NCBI GenBank assembly: GCA_963854735.1
Contig: OY978098.1
Location: 1,431,501 to 1,495,500 of the forward strand
Source: Marvania coccoides
Lineage: Eukaryota > Chlorophyta > Trebouxiophyceae > Chlorellales > Chlorellaceae
DNA length: 64,000 nt
Direction of reading: 5' to 3'
The notes under the pieces are model-generated. The model was not told the DNA's origin. It did no database searches and worked only from the letters and a program-made list of their open reading frames with translations. Both the position numbers and the translations under genes were made by a program. This document shows, piece by piece, positions 1 through 10,639 of the stretch (its first letter is position 1; every line of letters starts with the position of its first letter).

Positions 1-600
1 CACAACCTCCCATTGATTCCTGCGCTTACAAAAATACAAAAATACAAATTTGAGGGCTTATCTTCCGCACAGAGACGGCAACAAAGGCCACACAGCAGAG
101 TGGCAAGCTTGGTCCTAACAATTAAGCCAGGAGCTTACTGCCGCACTGATTGGCTCAAATTGGATCCCCAAACCTTCGCATTGTATCTGCTTCCTGCCGG
201 CCCCTAGCATAAAAACACCTCATTATAGCAGCACCCATCACATGGGGGCCAATTTCCAGTTTCAGGTTTTTGAAAACAAAACTGTCATAACATCCAACAA
301 GGACAATAATTTTGGTTTACAGGGTTGTCCCATTCATAAAAACGTACCAGCCAGCCAGCTTGAAGTAGTTGCAGCCGTTGGTGAGCTGGCCGTCGCGGAC
401 CTGGATAAAGTACTCGGGGGCATCCTCCGCCAGCAGCTGCAGAAGAAGTGAATGAAGGGTGTTTAATGTGATAATTGCTGTAGAATTGAAGGCCGTTTGG
501 AACTCACAGCTCGCGTGGTGGTGCAAGCACTTCTGCTGCCAGTGGCCGAGGAAATCAGCAGCCCAGCCATGAACAGCGCTGTCAGCGCAGCGCAGCCCAT
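1..600 (-). CDS. Secreted GH5 mannanase-like protein, 5' part (runs off the left edge)
   Basis: Exons 600-508, 436-348 and 19-1 join in phase; the gene continues left of the window. The protein opens with a typical secretory signal peptide (hydrophobic core within MGCAALTALFMAGLLISS) and continues LLAEDAPEYFIQVRDGQ...FKLAGWNQWEVV. The pattern 'F-x-V-x-x-G-x-x-x-x-G-x-x-Y/F-x-x-x-G-x-N' is how mannan endo-1,4-beta-mannosidases of family GH5 begin after their signal peptide. Intron donors are GTGAGT and GTACGT. The catalytic glutamates lie outside the window, so activity cannot be judged. The likely role is cleavage of mannan in the wall or outside the cell. The join at position 19 rests on only 19 bases of the next exon. 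Another secreted glycosidase remains possible. Confidence 0.55.
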
Positions 601-968
601 CTTGCAACGAGAGAAACGATTTTTCCTATTAAATAAAGCTGCAACGGGATCTAAGGGCTCCGTTTTGCTGATTTTGTGCTGCTGGAACACTGATTTTGCC
701 AGAATCGTGCCCAAGGTTGAGCTAACAACACACTTCAACCTATAAACAACAGCAATAGCAAAATGCAAGACGTTAACGCGGATGGCGGATCGTCCTTTGG
801 GGGCGACCCTAGAAAAAATGTTGGTCAAGCCAAGAGACCGTGGCTTTCTTCTTCTTCCCCCGCCTTTTTTTCTTCATGTTTGCAATAAAAAATAAAAATT
901 GTTAATACATAAAATAATGAAATTGAATACGCATCTACCCTACCCACATACATGCAACGCAATGCCAT

Positions 969-2091
969 TCATGAATCTTTCAGAATTGCTTCCACTGCCG
1001 GCTGCCCCGCTTCCCGGTGCTCCGCCACAGGCATCCTCGTTCTGATGCTCCGCATTCCTTCTAAATCTAGATCAGCCACGGCGATGCCCGTCGCTAGAGG
1101 GTCCTCCAGCTTTCCAATGATTCTCCCCCAGGGATCGACAATTAACGAATGTCCATACGACTCCCGCTTTTCGTTGTGCGTCCCCGCTTGGGCAGCTGCA
1201 ACCGCGAAGCACTGCGTCTCGATTGCCCTGGCTCTCAGCAGCACCTCCCAGTGCGCCTTTCCCCTGCAATGAGCAGCGACAAAAGAAAGAAAGAATGAGG
1301 AGAGAGAAATTCCTTTAGAATAATTGGAAGAAAGTGACTCACGTTTCCACCGTGAATGCCGAGGGTACCAGCAGCACCTCCGCGCCCAGATCAAACCTGA
1401 GCCGCTGATACACTTGAGGAAACCTTAGATCGTAGCACAGGCTGAGTCCTAGTCGGCCCGCTGGACTGTCGCACGCCACCAGCCCCGCCCCCGGCGCAGT
1501 GAACCTGCTCTCCATGAGCACCGGCCCGCCAGGCACGTCCACGTTGAACAGGTGAATCTTCCGGTAGCTCGCTGCAATTTCACCGTTTGCGTTAAGAACG
1601 ACGTGGCAGTTGTATAGGTGTTGAGGGTCGGGACCGGCCTCCTGGAAGCCTCCCAATGACAGCCACAGTCCCAGGCGCTTTGCCAGCGCGGAGTAGCGCT
1701 GAATTATGGGACCGGTGAGTGGCTCAGCGAGCGCTAGAGACTGAGTGAAGGAGGTGCCCAGAAAATTGAAATTTTCAGGGAGGAAAAGGATCGAGGCGCC
1801 CTGCGACGCCGCATCCTGCGCGAGGGACTCGCAAATTTCGAAATTTGTGTTGATATCGCCTACGGACGTCATCTGAGCAACGGCAATCCGGGCGGTGGAA
1901 GGGAGGAGCGGCGTGCCGGCGGTAGAAGCCGTTTCCATGGTGCTGGAGCTCGTTTTAGTTCCACTGCTATATGCAAGATTGCTGGGTGCGCTTCTAAAGG
2001 ATGATTTCGCGGTGAATTTCCGCCCCAAAAAATCAATTAGATTATTATTTTTGAAGCTGGTTGCGAGCGTCGCGGTCAGAATCGCCCGCAT
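969..2091 (-). CDS. NIT1: Carbon-nitrogen hydrolase, NIT1 type (deaminated glutathione amidase-like)
   Basis: Two exons, 2091-1343 and 1263-969, give 347 aa. The nitrilase catalytic triad is visible: Glu about 106 (FLPENFNF), Lys about 178 (SYRKIHLF) and Cys about 219 (SLCYDLRFP). The phrase [19 protein letters not shown], which spans the splice, is typical of NIT1. NIT1 enzymes hydrolyse deaminated glutathione, a side product of transaminases, to 2-oxoglutarate and cysteinylglycine. The first about 55 residues are Ser/Thr/Arg/Lys-rich without acidic patches and look like an organelle transit peptide. An internal Met at about position 52 could start a cytosolic form, since two forms are known for this family. 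The assignment to NIT1 rather than NIT2/omega-amidase rests on the LCYDLRFP and [11 protein letters not shown] signatures. Confidence 0.85.
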
Positions 2092-2374
2092 CCCGCCTCA
2101 CAAAGGCATTCGATATTTTTTCCTGATAAATAAAATTAATAAAAGGTATGCGCGGTGCCATTCCAGCGTCATAAATCCCAAAGGATTTTGAATCACCGTC
2201 AGAGACCTTTATTCAGCTCATTTTAATTCCAGTTATCATCTCCATTTTACAAGGGTCCTCATCGTATACACGCAATAGCATACAAAATACTACAAAGAAA
2301 TCCAACAGATAATTATTTAATCAAGTACAACACTTGCGCCAGACGCTTTTTCACACTCTACTTTAAACCGACCT

Positions 2375-3200
2375 TCACCAAAACGTCCTGGCGAAGCGCG
2401 CGCACGTGAACAGCGCCTTCAGCACCGCCTCCGCCACCCAGGGGTTGGTGTAGGCCGCGAACGCGCCGTAGCTCATTGCGGCCGCCCGATACACAAATCT
2501 GCCCCAGTCCCACAGCCGCTTCACCCGCCCCTTACGGATCTCCTGCAATGACTGTCGCACCGCGCGCTGCAGCTGCTTTGGCTCCATGTCGCGCCCTTCG
2601 GGCAGCGCCACAATGTAGGCTGCCAGAAACGCAGCGAGGGCGTCAACGACGTCAGAATGCTCGATAACAACGTAGTCCCCGGTGGCTTCTTCCACGGTTT
2701 CTATCCCCATGGGCCCGGGCACCGGCTCCCACCACTCCGGGCGCAGCACCTCTGAGCCAGAGAGGTTGCTGCTGGCGTTGCGCTCCTGCAAGGAGCGCCG
2801 CTCGTCGCTGAGGATGCGGGAGAAGTCGTCGCGGTCCACGCAGCGCTCCAGCTCCTCCAGCAGCTGGTGTGCGGGGGGGGGGATAGTTGAGAAATGTGAT
2901 ACAATAGAGAGAGAAAAGGGGTAGGTCAGACCAACAAGTGCCAACTGCAACACACCTGATCGGTGCCTGCCTCCGTGCTTGCGCGCGGTCCTAGCCATGA
3001 TTTCGCCTCGGGCGTATGTGCCACGCTCTCAAGCTCCAGCCTGCGCACAAACACAGGCTCCAAAACGCTCGTCAGCATCGAATTTATCTTCGTCCTTGTT
3101 TCGAAAAAGCAGGCGTGAGCGTGTGAGGGACGTACCTTTTCAAGTCGAGCGTCTTTTGCAGCTGCAACTCGACGACATCTTGGTCCGCAGGCGTGGCCAT
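2375..3200 (-). CDS. Conserved plant/algal protein of unknown function
   Basis: Exons 3200-3136, 3094-2956 and 2863-2375 give 230 aa. The start MATPADQDVVELQLQ is the first ATG that splices in frame. The N-terminal half is helical and charged. The C-terminal part holds a block ATGDYVVIEHSDVVDALAAF, then LPEGRDMEPKQLQRAV and a hydrophobic tail (YRAAAMSYGAFAAYTNPWV). This block resembles a plant protein family without a known function, in which 'DYVVVDHSEVVDALA-F-A-YI' and 'LTPKELQ' recur. No catalytic motif was seen. A clean run of C on the minus strand lies in intron 2, just before the acceptor. No function is proposed. Confidence 0.65.
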
Positions 3201-3490
3201 TCTCAATATTGTTTTCAAAAATAAATTGTTGGGAACTCAGAAGCACGGCGGAAATGCTCCGCACCGCCCACTCCGGGGTGGTTGGTTACCCTCAATTTTA
3301 AAAATTAAATCCCTTTCGGAAATGCGCCAGCGTTAGAGGGCCAAAAAAACCGGCTAATTTTTTTTGAGCTCGTAAAATTCATCAATTTCTCCTGAATTCA
3401 GCAGTTTATTTTCATAATTCTCATGCTTTGATACGCAATGGAGTTGTTGTAATTTTCGAGGCCTGCGGAAGCGAAGGCTAGACGCCATCC

Positions 3491-5902
3491 ATGCAAGGCC
3501 ACGCCAACACCCGAACCCGAACAGCCGATGTGCTCGGTGACGCTCCCTCCTTCAGGGACCTCTTGCTGCCCCCCGAGCTCGTGGAGACGCTATACAAAGC
3601 TGGTTTCATCCGCCCATCCCCCGTGCAGCAGGCGGCCATCCCTTTAGCCCGCCTGGGCTCCGACATCATCATCCAAGCAAAAGCAGGCACTGGCAAGACC
3701 CTAGTCTTCTCTGTGGCTCTGGCTGAGCGCATCAACCGCGCCGCCACCCTCCCGCAAGCCTTGGTGCTGGCCCCCACCCGCGAAGTCGCGTTGCAAGCCG
3801 CTGACGTCATCTCTTTAATGGCCGGCGATCGCCCGCTGGCCGTTGCCGCCCTCATCGGCGGCCTGCCTACAGCTGAAGACGAGCGGGTGCTGCGGCGACG
3901 GTGCCACGTGGTGGTGGGCACCCCTGGGCGCATCTTGTCCCTCATTCAGCGCGGTTCGTTGATCACACAAGGCATGCAAGTGCTGGTGTTAGACGAGGCA
4001 GACAAGCTGCTGAGCGAAGCCTTCAAAGATGACGTCACGCGGGTCATCGCGGCCGTGCCCAGCCACCGCCAGGTGCTGGCGCTGTCCGCCACCTACACCC
4101 CCTTTGCTGAAGCCCAGCTGATTGCACTGATGCGCTCCCCGCACTCAGTGATGCTGTGTGAAGGTGGGGAGACATCGCTGCTGGGGGTGGGGCACTACGT
4201 AATGGATGTATTGGGAAGCAGTGGTGGGAGTGGCTATGGCACAAGGCAAGATGCCCTGCTGCGCATGCTGTCGTCGATTTCTTTCCACCAAGCGGTGGTG
4301 TTTTGCAATACAAAATCGGGCGCAGAGGACCTGGCGGCGGCGCTGGCGGCGGCGGGCCACTCCGCGGCCTGCCTTTCGTCTGCCAAGGACCAGCTGCAGC
4401 GCATCGAGGTGCTGAACGCGCTGCGCGGGTTCCAGCTGCGAGCTGTTGTTGCCACCGACGTGGCAGCGAGGGGCGTCGACCTGGAGGGCGTCAATCTAGT
4501 GGTAAACTACGATCTACCATCTGATTCAGCCACACTGATGCACCGGGTGGGCCGTGCAGGGCGCTTCGGCACTCGCGGGGCAGCTGTGAGCATGGTGAGC
4601 GGCGCGGCGGAGCGGGAGGCACTGGAGAGGGCGTTGACGGAGGCTGGGGGCGGGGAGGTGAGCATTGAGCGCGCTGCGCATGCAATTTTCGATATGCTAA
4701 AAGGGATAGAAGCTAATTTTATGCCTAATGCGTTCAACACAAGGAATGTATTTGCAACTTTATTGTTTTTATTTTATCGACTGCAGGTTCATGAGCTGCC
4801 AGACCCCATTCCAGCTGGCTGGACCGCTGGCCCGCCCTCCAGAGAAGCCCATAGCCGTCCGGAGCAGCCCTCTGGTGAAGACAGGGTGGTTATCAAAGCA
4901 GCAGCACCGATGCATCCTATGCCCTCCCAAGTGCGCAGCTCTGGCACGGCTCCCCTTCAATCTGCCGTGGATGTAGACTGCGTTGACGTGCTGTCAGCCA
5001 CGCTGTGGCCCGAAGACGCAGGCCCGCTGCCCAAGCCTGTGCAGTGGCCGCTGCAGCTGTCAGATTTGATGCCATCGGTCTCACTGGCAAGACCATCAGT
5101 GCAGGCCACCGCCGCTGCTTCAGAAGGCCGCAGCGGCGACGAAATCGACCTGAGTTACACCGTGCTGCCATCTTCAAGCGCAGAGGCACCTTCTCATGCC
5201 AGCGCTGGCCAGAAAGACGACAGGGCATCCCACTACGCAGCCGTGATCAAGAGTTTGGAACTAGACTTGCAGGGGACCCCCACCTCCCGCGCGGCAGCTG
5301 TAAGCGAGCTCAAACACGCGTTCAAGAGTTCATCAGTATCGCCAGCTGTGACTTTGCCTGAAAGAACCGAGCGAAATGTCTCTGAACCCGGCAAACTGCA
5401 GCATCGGCAGCAGCGCCCCCTGACGACGGCGCAGGCGACCTCCTACGCGCGGCAGCTGGAGCAAGAGGAAGCTGCGCAGGCTCTGGAAGAAGAGGCGGCC
5501 CAGCTGGAGGTCATGGCCCACTATGGAGATTTGGATGAAGAAGAAGATTATAATTATAATGCAGTTGCCGAGAATGTCGGTGGTGGTGGCGATGCTGAAC
5601 AAGCTTGGCGACAGTATTGGATGGAGCACTACCGGCAGCACGGTTGCTGGCCTGGCGGTGCTCCAGGAGAGGAGGCAAACGCAGCGCCATCGTCGCCAAC
5701 AATGCTGCCTCCAGCCCAGCAGCCGCCATTGCCTGCCCCTTTTTGGCCGCCTCCCCACCCGAGGGACGCTGCGGGCGTGGTACAGCAGCATGCAGACGGC
5801 GGAGGGTACGTTCGCGTGCCGGCGCAGCTGCTGCAGCGCTATTTCGAGCTGGAGTGGCGGGACTGGCGGCAAAGATACTTTGGTGATGTGTTAACGGGGT
5901 GA
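3491..5902 (+). CDS. DDX20: DEAD-box RNA helicase, DDX20/Gemin3-like
   Basis: I model exons 3491-4657 and 4787-5902 (760 aa). The 129-nt intron is a multiple of three without a stop, so the frame is also open unspliced (803 aa). The helicase core is complete: Q-motif (GFIRPSPVQ), Walker A AKAGTGKT at 63-70, PTREVALQ, TPGR, DEAD, SAT, and HRVGRAGRFG. The start FRDLLLPPELVETLYKAGF and, after splicing, the LPDPIPAGW that follows the helicase core match DDX20/Gemin3 closely. A far C-terminal segment EQAWRQYWMEHYRQHGCWPG recalls the Tyr/Trp-rich region of animal Gemin3. Gemin3 is the helicase of the SMN complex, which loads Sm proteins on spliceosomal snRNAs. The spacer between is disordered and Pro/Gln-rich. 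Confidence 0.8.
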   Translation: MQGHANTRTRTADVLGDAPSFRDLLLPPELVETLYKAGFIRPSPVQQAAIPLARLGSDIIIQAKAGTGKTLVFSVALAERINRAATLPQALVLAPTREVALQAADVISLMAGDRPLAVAALIGGLPTAEDERVLRRRCHVVVGTPGRILSLIQRGSLITQGMQVLVLDEADKLLSEAFKDDVTRVIAAVPSHRQVLALSATYTPFAEAQLIALMRSPHSVMLCEGGETSLLGVGHYVMDVLGSSGGSGYGTRQDALLRMLSSISFHQAVVFCNTKSGAEDLAAALAAAGHSAACLSSAKDQLQRIEVLNALRGFQLRAVVATDVAARGVDLEGVNLVVNYDLPSDSATLMHRVGRAGRFGTRGAAVSMVSGAAEREALERALTEAGGGEVSIERAAHAIFDMLKGIEANFMPNAFNTRNVFATLLFLFYRLQVHELPDPIPAGWTAGPPSREAHSRPEQPSGEDRVVIKAAAPMHPMPSQVRSSGTAPLQSAVDVDCVDVLSATLWPEDAGPLPKPVQWPLQLSDLMPSVSLARPSVQATAAASEGRSGDEIDLSYTVLPSSSAEAPSHASAGQKDDRASHYAAVIKSLELDLQGTPTSRAAAVSELKHAFKSSSVSPAVTLPERTERNVSEPGKLQHRQQRPLTTAQATSYARQLEQEEAAQALEEEAAQLEVMAHYGDLDEEEDYNYNAVAENVGGGGDAEQAWRQYWMEHYRQHGCWPGGAPGEEANAAPSSPTMLPPAQQPPLPAPFWPPPHPRDAAGVVQQHADGGGYVRVPAQLLQRYFELEWRDWRQRYFGDVLTG

Positions 5903-5949
5903 TGCGCCTTTGAAAATCTATTAAATGTAACAGAAAATTGTCCCAACGC

Positions 5950-5964
5950 GGGGGGGGGGGGGGG
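5950..5964. repeat. Homopolymer of 15 G
   Basis: A run of 15 G lies in the 110-bp space between the convergent ends of the helicase gene and the DUF819 gene. It may cause length errors in assembly or replication slippage. No function is evident. Confidence 0.9.
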
Positions 5965-6011
5965 AGTAATATCAAATTAACGAGAGTTATATATATTTAT
6001 TAATTAATGCT

Positions 6012-7454
6012 TTATAAGGCTGCCGCCATGGCCGCTCTTTGCATGTGCTTGAACGCCTGCGCCGCCGCTACCCCCACAAACGTCGCCGTCGCATATCCAA
6101 AAATTCCCACTAGCAACGCTGGCACCGTGCTGGTGCGCCAGCCCTTTGCGACCGCCATCCCAGCTGCGGTGGTTGGCCCACCGATGTTCGCGTTGCTCGC
6201 CAAGCAAGTGTCCCTGCGGGTGAACCCAAACAGTCTCTCCCACAGCAGCACCAGGCCTACGTGCACCGTGATAGCCACGGCAGACCATGCAAACAGCGAC
6301 GGGGCCGACTCCAACACAACAGAAATCTTGCCAGACGCGCCCACGCTGGCAAAAAACAGCTGCATAATGATCCCAGCCAGGCACTCGCCCGAGGCGGTGA
6401 GAGGGGCGACGAGCCTGGGGGTCGCAGTGGCCAGCGCCACAGTCAGGGCAGTCACTACCGTGATGAGCCCCCCTTTGTAGCCTATGGTCGTCGTGATGTG
6501 CTGTCCGATGGCACAAATAGCGGCGCTGAGCGCGAGTGCTGTTGCACCATTCAGTACAGTAATTGGCGCCCTGGTTTCCTCTGCTGCTTTGCCCTTGGGG
6601 TCTTCTTCTGCCGGGGAGCTCTGTGGGGGGTCGGACGGGGATCTCCTCGCCAGCGCGTACAGAGCGACGAAGTAGAGGCTCACGATGACGTCGTCCGCCG
6701 CCAAGCCCGCCATTCGCGCGGCGGGAGACAGCGAGAGCGCCTCGGAGACTGCTACGTAGTTTACAGACCCGCCGATGTGGCGCGCTGTGAGGGCTGCTGC
6801 GACTTTCCAGCCGTCCGCGCCCAGTTCCCGCAGCGGCATGGCTGCGAAGGCGGTGAAGGAGCCCACCACAGTGGCGACTGCGCCCCACACAAAGGCGACC
6901 AACAGCCGCCCAGTGCTGCCGAACACGCGGCGCAGGTCGGCGGCCAGCAGCAGCAGCGGCACAGCCAGTGGAAGGAGGTAGGAGTTGACTACGCTGTGGA
7001 TCTGAGGGGCCTCGGCGGGGATGACATTCAAATTAGACAGCGCCAGACCGATGAGAGTCGAGAGGAGAGCGCCGCTGAGCTCTTTTCCCCACCTCGTGCG
7101 TTCTAGATGGAGTCCAGCGGCGCCTGCCGCTGCCAGCGCTGCCCATATGGCCCAGGTGCTGTGGCCCAGCAGGGTGGCGGGGACAGCGGATGCGGCTACT
7201 GAGGCAGCTGCTGCTGCTCTGACGACGCGAGACTGGGGTCGAGAGGCGGGAGGCGATGCGTTGCAAATGCCATTTTGGTGGACAAAAGAGATGGTAGACG
7301 GGGCTGCGGCACATTGGGTCTTGAAGTTCGTGTGTGGCGGTGTGGCGGCAACCTGGACCCTTAATGGCCGACTGCGGTCAAAAGGACGCCTGGTTGCATG
7401 CTGCGACACTTTAAAATGCGTCGTCCGAGCAAACATTGGGCTCTCGGAATGCAA
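6012..7454 (-). CDS. DUF819-family membrane protein, probably plastid envelope or thylakoid
   Basis: A single exon encodes 480 aa. The first about 90 residues are Ser/Ala/Arg-rich and fit a chloroplast transit peptide. They are followed by about ten hydrophobic segments. The pattern of the DUF819 (YjcL-like) family is visible: KELSGALLSTLIGLALSN near the start of the membrane part, the paired loops ARHIGGSVNYVAVSEAL and ASNANIGGPTTAAGMA, and GLAADDVIVSLYF. The two loops with G-G-S/P-x-N are inverted-repeat half-helices typical of this transporter-like fold. Plants carry a plastid-predicted member of this family. The substrate is unknown. An acidic, Pro-rich loop (about 285-310) separates the two halves. 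Confidence 0.75.
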   Translation of the reverse strand: MHSESPMFARTTHFKVSQHATRRPFDRSRPLRVQVAATPPHTNFKTQCAAAPSTISFVHQNGICNASPPASRPQSRVVRAAAAASVAASAVPATLLGHSTWAIWAALAAAGAAGLHLERTRWGKELSGALLSTLIGLALSNLNVIPAEAPQIHSVVNSYLLPLAVPLLLLAADLRRVFGSTGRLLVAFVWGAVATVVGSFTAFAAMPLRELGADGWKVAAALTARHIGGSVNYVAVSEALSLSPAARMAGLAADDVIVSLYFVALYALARRSPSDPPQSSPAEEDPKGKAAEETRAPITVLNGATALALSAAICAIGQHITTTIGYKGGLITVVTALTVALATATPRLVAPLTASGECLAGIIMQLFFASVGASGKISVVLESAPSLFAWSAVAITVHVGLVLLWERLFGFTRRDTCLASNANIGGPTTAAGMAVAKGWRTSTVPALLVGIFGYATATFVGVAAAQAFKHMQRAAMAAAL

Positions 7455-7859
7455 AGGGGTTTTGCGATCTATGATGATGAAATCATCTCGACGGAACTCC
7501 TCTCAATCAATTCCAACGGCGTGCGGGGTGCAGCGGCACACCTCAGTAACGACGCATTTTTATAAATTTAGGCAAGCTTAGGTTTGAGAAAATGCGGCTG
7601 CAAAGAGATCTGCTTTTCAAAAAAAAGCACGACGGCAGGGGAAGGAAGCGATCAAGCGGCCAAGTCCCCTGGGATCTCCGCCCCCACTTATTTTTAATGT
7701 CCATTCTTAGGCAAGGTGCTTAAGGGTCTTGGTCAAGCCAAAGACGTCAGCTTCGACTGTGGATTTCATTTTGATTTTCGTATTTCGTCCCTACATTCGC
7801 CGACGCGAAACCTGGAACCTGCACGCCAATATGTCTAATACAGTATTATAAATCATATT
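7455..7859. other. Intergenic, divergent promoter region
   Basis: This 405-bp stretch separates the start of the DUF819 gene (minus) and the start of the membrane-protein gene (plus), so it should hold both promoters. No TATA box or repeat can be assigned with confidence. No ORF here looks real. Confidence 0.5.
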
Positions 7860-8803
7860 TTGCGGCTGCATACAACCGGGATGTCGTCCGCTGAGGTGGG
7901 TACCTTACAACCTCGGCCTACCGACGACACCACACAGACAGTCATCGTTGTGCTCCAACCCGATGGCAAACTCGCCATCGGCGCATCTCGTCAGACGTTC
8001 TGGAAGTTCACCCACTCCGCGTCGCTCATAGACCGCGGTAGTGCGGTGTTTTTGGAGCGCTTTGTGGGGCCACCGAGTCCAACCCGCAGCACCGACGACC
8101 TGCAGGCCGCTGCTGCCGCGTCCAAGCTGTACACGTTGCAGCACATGATTTTCTACCTCATATGGGCGCTGGATGCCATCTACCTTCTCGCCATGGTCGT
8201 CCTATACGCAAGAGTCAAGGGCACCGGCCACTGTGAGTTAATAACATAAAATACCTTTTTCACTATTTCCAGTTGCTAGGCTTTGGTTCATTGTGCACCA
8301 TTTTTTCATTTTAGCTATTGATTCGCGCATTTCTACTATTAAATCTCTTGAATTAACTCCTATTAAAATCATACTATTTTTGTCTTTTTGTAGTACAAGG
8401 CACTGGGGCGTTCTTCCTCGGCGAGGCGCCAAAAGCTGCCACGCTTGTATTCCTCCTGGCCGCAATGTGCACGGAGGCCATCGGCTGCGTGGCCGCCTTT
8501 CTTCGCGTGGTCAACGTATTGACTTGCTCGCTGGCAGCCAACTTTGTTGTCATGGCGCTGGCAACCCCCACCATGCCGGTCTTTTTTGTGGGCATGCGAG
8601 GGATGCTGCTCCTCACAGGGCTGGAACTCCGCTGCAGCTACGTTGAAATGCTGCAACAGAGGCCCCCCGCCACGCTGATTGGCCGCCCATTCAAGGCCGC
8701 CGCTGCCGGGTTCCGCCGGAGATTTTCACGAAACCAGCATTACATTGCCGGCACAATGTCGCCCAGACACAGCGCCTACGCCGCTGACTACCCAAATGTA
8801 TGA
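7860..8803 (+). CDS. Orphan membrane protein with about four transmembrane helices
   Basis: Exons 7860-8232 and 8394-8803 splice in phase (donor GTGAGT, acceptor TTGTAG) to 260 aa. A second Met seven codons later (MSSAEVGTLQP) is an equally good start. The N-terminal about 90 residues are soluble and include WKFTHSASLIDRGSAVFLERF. Hydrophobic segments follow: IFYLIWALDAIYLLAMVVLYA, a second around APKAATLVFLLAAM, a third SLAANFVVMALATPTMPVF, and a possible fourth. The tail is basic (RRRFSRNQHY). I do not recognise the family. Nothing suggests an organelle leader. Confidence 0.6.
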
Positions 8804-9260
8804 ATACTATCAATGCTGGTATGAGACGGTGTCGTTGCCCTTGCCGCCCCATGCAATGCAAATAATCCAAAACATTAAAATATCCCATCAAGAGTCGATT
8901 TTAGCTTATATGCTGTATGCTTGATCCCATCATAGCGGAATTTTTTAGTTTTAAATTGTTATTGATTGATACTGTCCTGTCTGGGTTTCTTTTTTTTTTG
9001 CTGGCTTTTTTGTTTTTTGCTACCTGTCTTTTTATATTTTCCCGCTTCTTGTTTGGGCACTGAATTGAATTACTAGTTTTGTTTTCTCTTTGAACATTTC
9101 TCGAATAAATGGCGAACATTATATTATATTGTTGTTATTCAGTTTTTCCAGTTTTCCAGTGCAATCAAATGAGCGTTTAAATCAGTTTATTTTAATCAAA
9201 CAACAGCGTACAAAATAGACATCCCTGGAATGGAGATAATCAAATCAAGAAAAGAAAAAA
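8804..9260. other. Convergent 3' spacer
   Basis: This 457-bp AT-rich spacer lies between two convergent genes and should contain both 3' UTRs. It has T-rich runs (about 8990-9010) and an AATAAA-like element near 9104. No gene is seen. Confidence 0.5.
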
Positions 9261-10374
9261 TTAAATAGCGCCGACTTCCTTCAGCCAAGCTGTGTGAGTG
9301 GGGCAAGGGTCTGGCTTCCCTGCGGCTTCTGCAGCTTGAGTCAGGCCGTAGAAGTATCCATTCCTCCACGGAAACTCTTTCACTGCGGTGGGGAAGTGCG
9401 CCACAGATCGGGCGTAGGCGCACAGCCGCTCCTCCACGCCCCCCTCCAGCTCACTGCCCAGCGCTGCAGACCCCGCTGCCGCCAGCTCCCTGATGAGCGC
9501 TCGCACCTCGTCATTAGGCACCTCCCCTGCTCACAATAAAATTATCAAATACCAATGCCGTTAGTGGATGTAAAATTCAATCCAAGTATTCAAGTTAATT
9601 TTGTATCCGGAACGGCAATTTTGGCCCCATTCTAAACTTTAATGCCAACTCACCCACGGTGCACCCTCCGTGCCGCGCCCCCACCAGCATGAACGCGCAG
9701 ATCCAGATGAGCTTCTCCAGCATGGAACGCCGGAACGCCGTGGCATCCAGCACCGCGCAACTCAGCCCTGCAGCGTGCAGACGCGCCGCAAATGCCGCCG
9801 CATGGGGCCCGCACGCTGCAGTGAGGCCCTCCGGGTTGACGTCGGTCTTCCCATCCGTGGGGGGGTCACCTTTCTTGGCCACAGCAAAATAAACGAGGAC
9901 TTGAGTGGTGTCACCCAGCCCGCTCGCGTCCAGCCACGGCTGCAGCATGCCGTTCTGGATGAACACCAGGTCTTTGCGGCGGTCGGCGGGGGTGGCATCC
10001 ACTACCGCTTGCAGGTCGTCATTGCGAGTGCAAACAACTATGGGGCCGGGAGGGCCGTCAACGGGCGCACCACGAGGGCACACGACGTCATCGCCTGCGC
10101 CCATATCATTGAGGGCCATCCCCACGCGGCCGCCGCCCACGATGGTGAAGGGAGTCGGAGTGGCCATGGGGGCAGCCGAAGCGACAGTGGTAGTAGAGTT
10201 GTCGGTGAAGCAGCGGGTTTGAGCGCTGGTGGGGCGGATGGGGGAGCCGGTGAGCGATTTGGAAGAGGTGAAAGGCTTGAGGCTCAGAATGCGGGGCGCA
10301 TTGGCTGAGCTTGCGGCAGGAGCGGAGCACTTGGTGGTGAGAACCAGGCGATTGATTGAGAGGCAGGAGACCAT
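9261..10374 (-). CDS. Ketopantoate-reductase-like Rossmann protein, plastid-targeted, conserved in plants
   Basis: Exons 10374-9654 and 9526-9261 give 328 aa. The first about 65 residues form a Ser/Thr/Arg-rich transit peptide. Then comes a dinucleotide-binding start, TIVGGGRVGMALNDMG (GxGxxG-like). The segment FRRSMLEKLIWICAFMLVGA, followed by HGGCTVGEV across the splice, resembles the C-terminal domain of ApbA/PanE-type reductases, where a Lys in such a helix helps catalysis. Plants carry a similar plastid protein of unknown role. It may be a ketopantoate reductase, but the fingerprint is degenerate (GGGRVG) and the protein is only about 260 aa when mature, so the substrate is open. Confidence 0.6.
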
Positions 10375-10639
10375 GGAAGACCGCTGCGCTGCCTCCGTGC
10401 GGTTCTAAAAATATGCGGCTAATTTTGGAATGGTGAACACGCCGGTTAAAGGCTGAAAACCGGTCGAAAAATTGGTTGAAAAACAGTGTGTCATAGAATC
10501 GCTAATTTGGCAACCTGTAAGATTGCGAGACCTGATTGCCATTTAAAATTCATTAATAAACCCAATTTTATCTTCATGGTATGCCGCACGGGCAGGGTCT
10601 CGCATTTTTCGTTACTTTAAAATTCAAAACTCTGATTTA

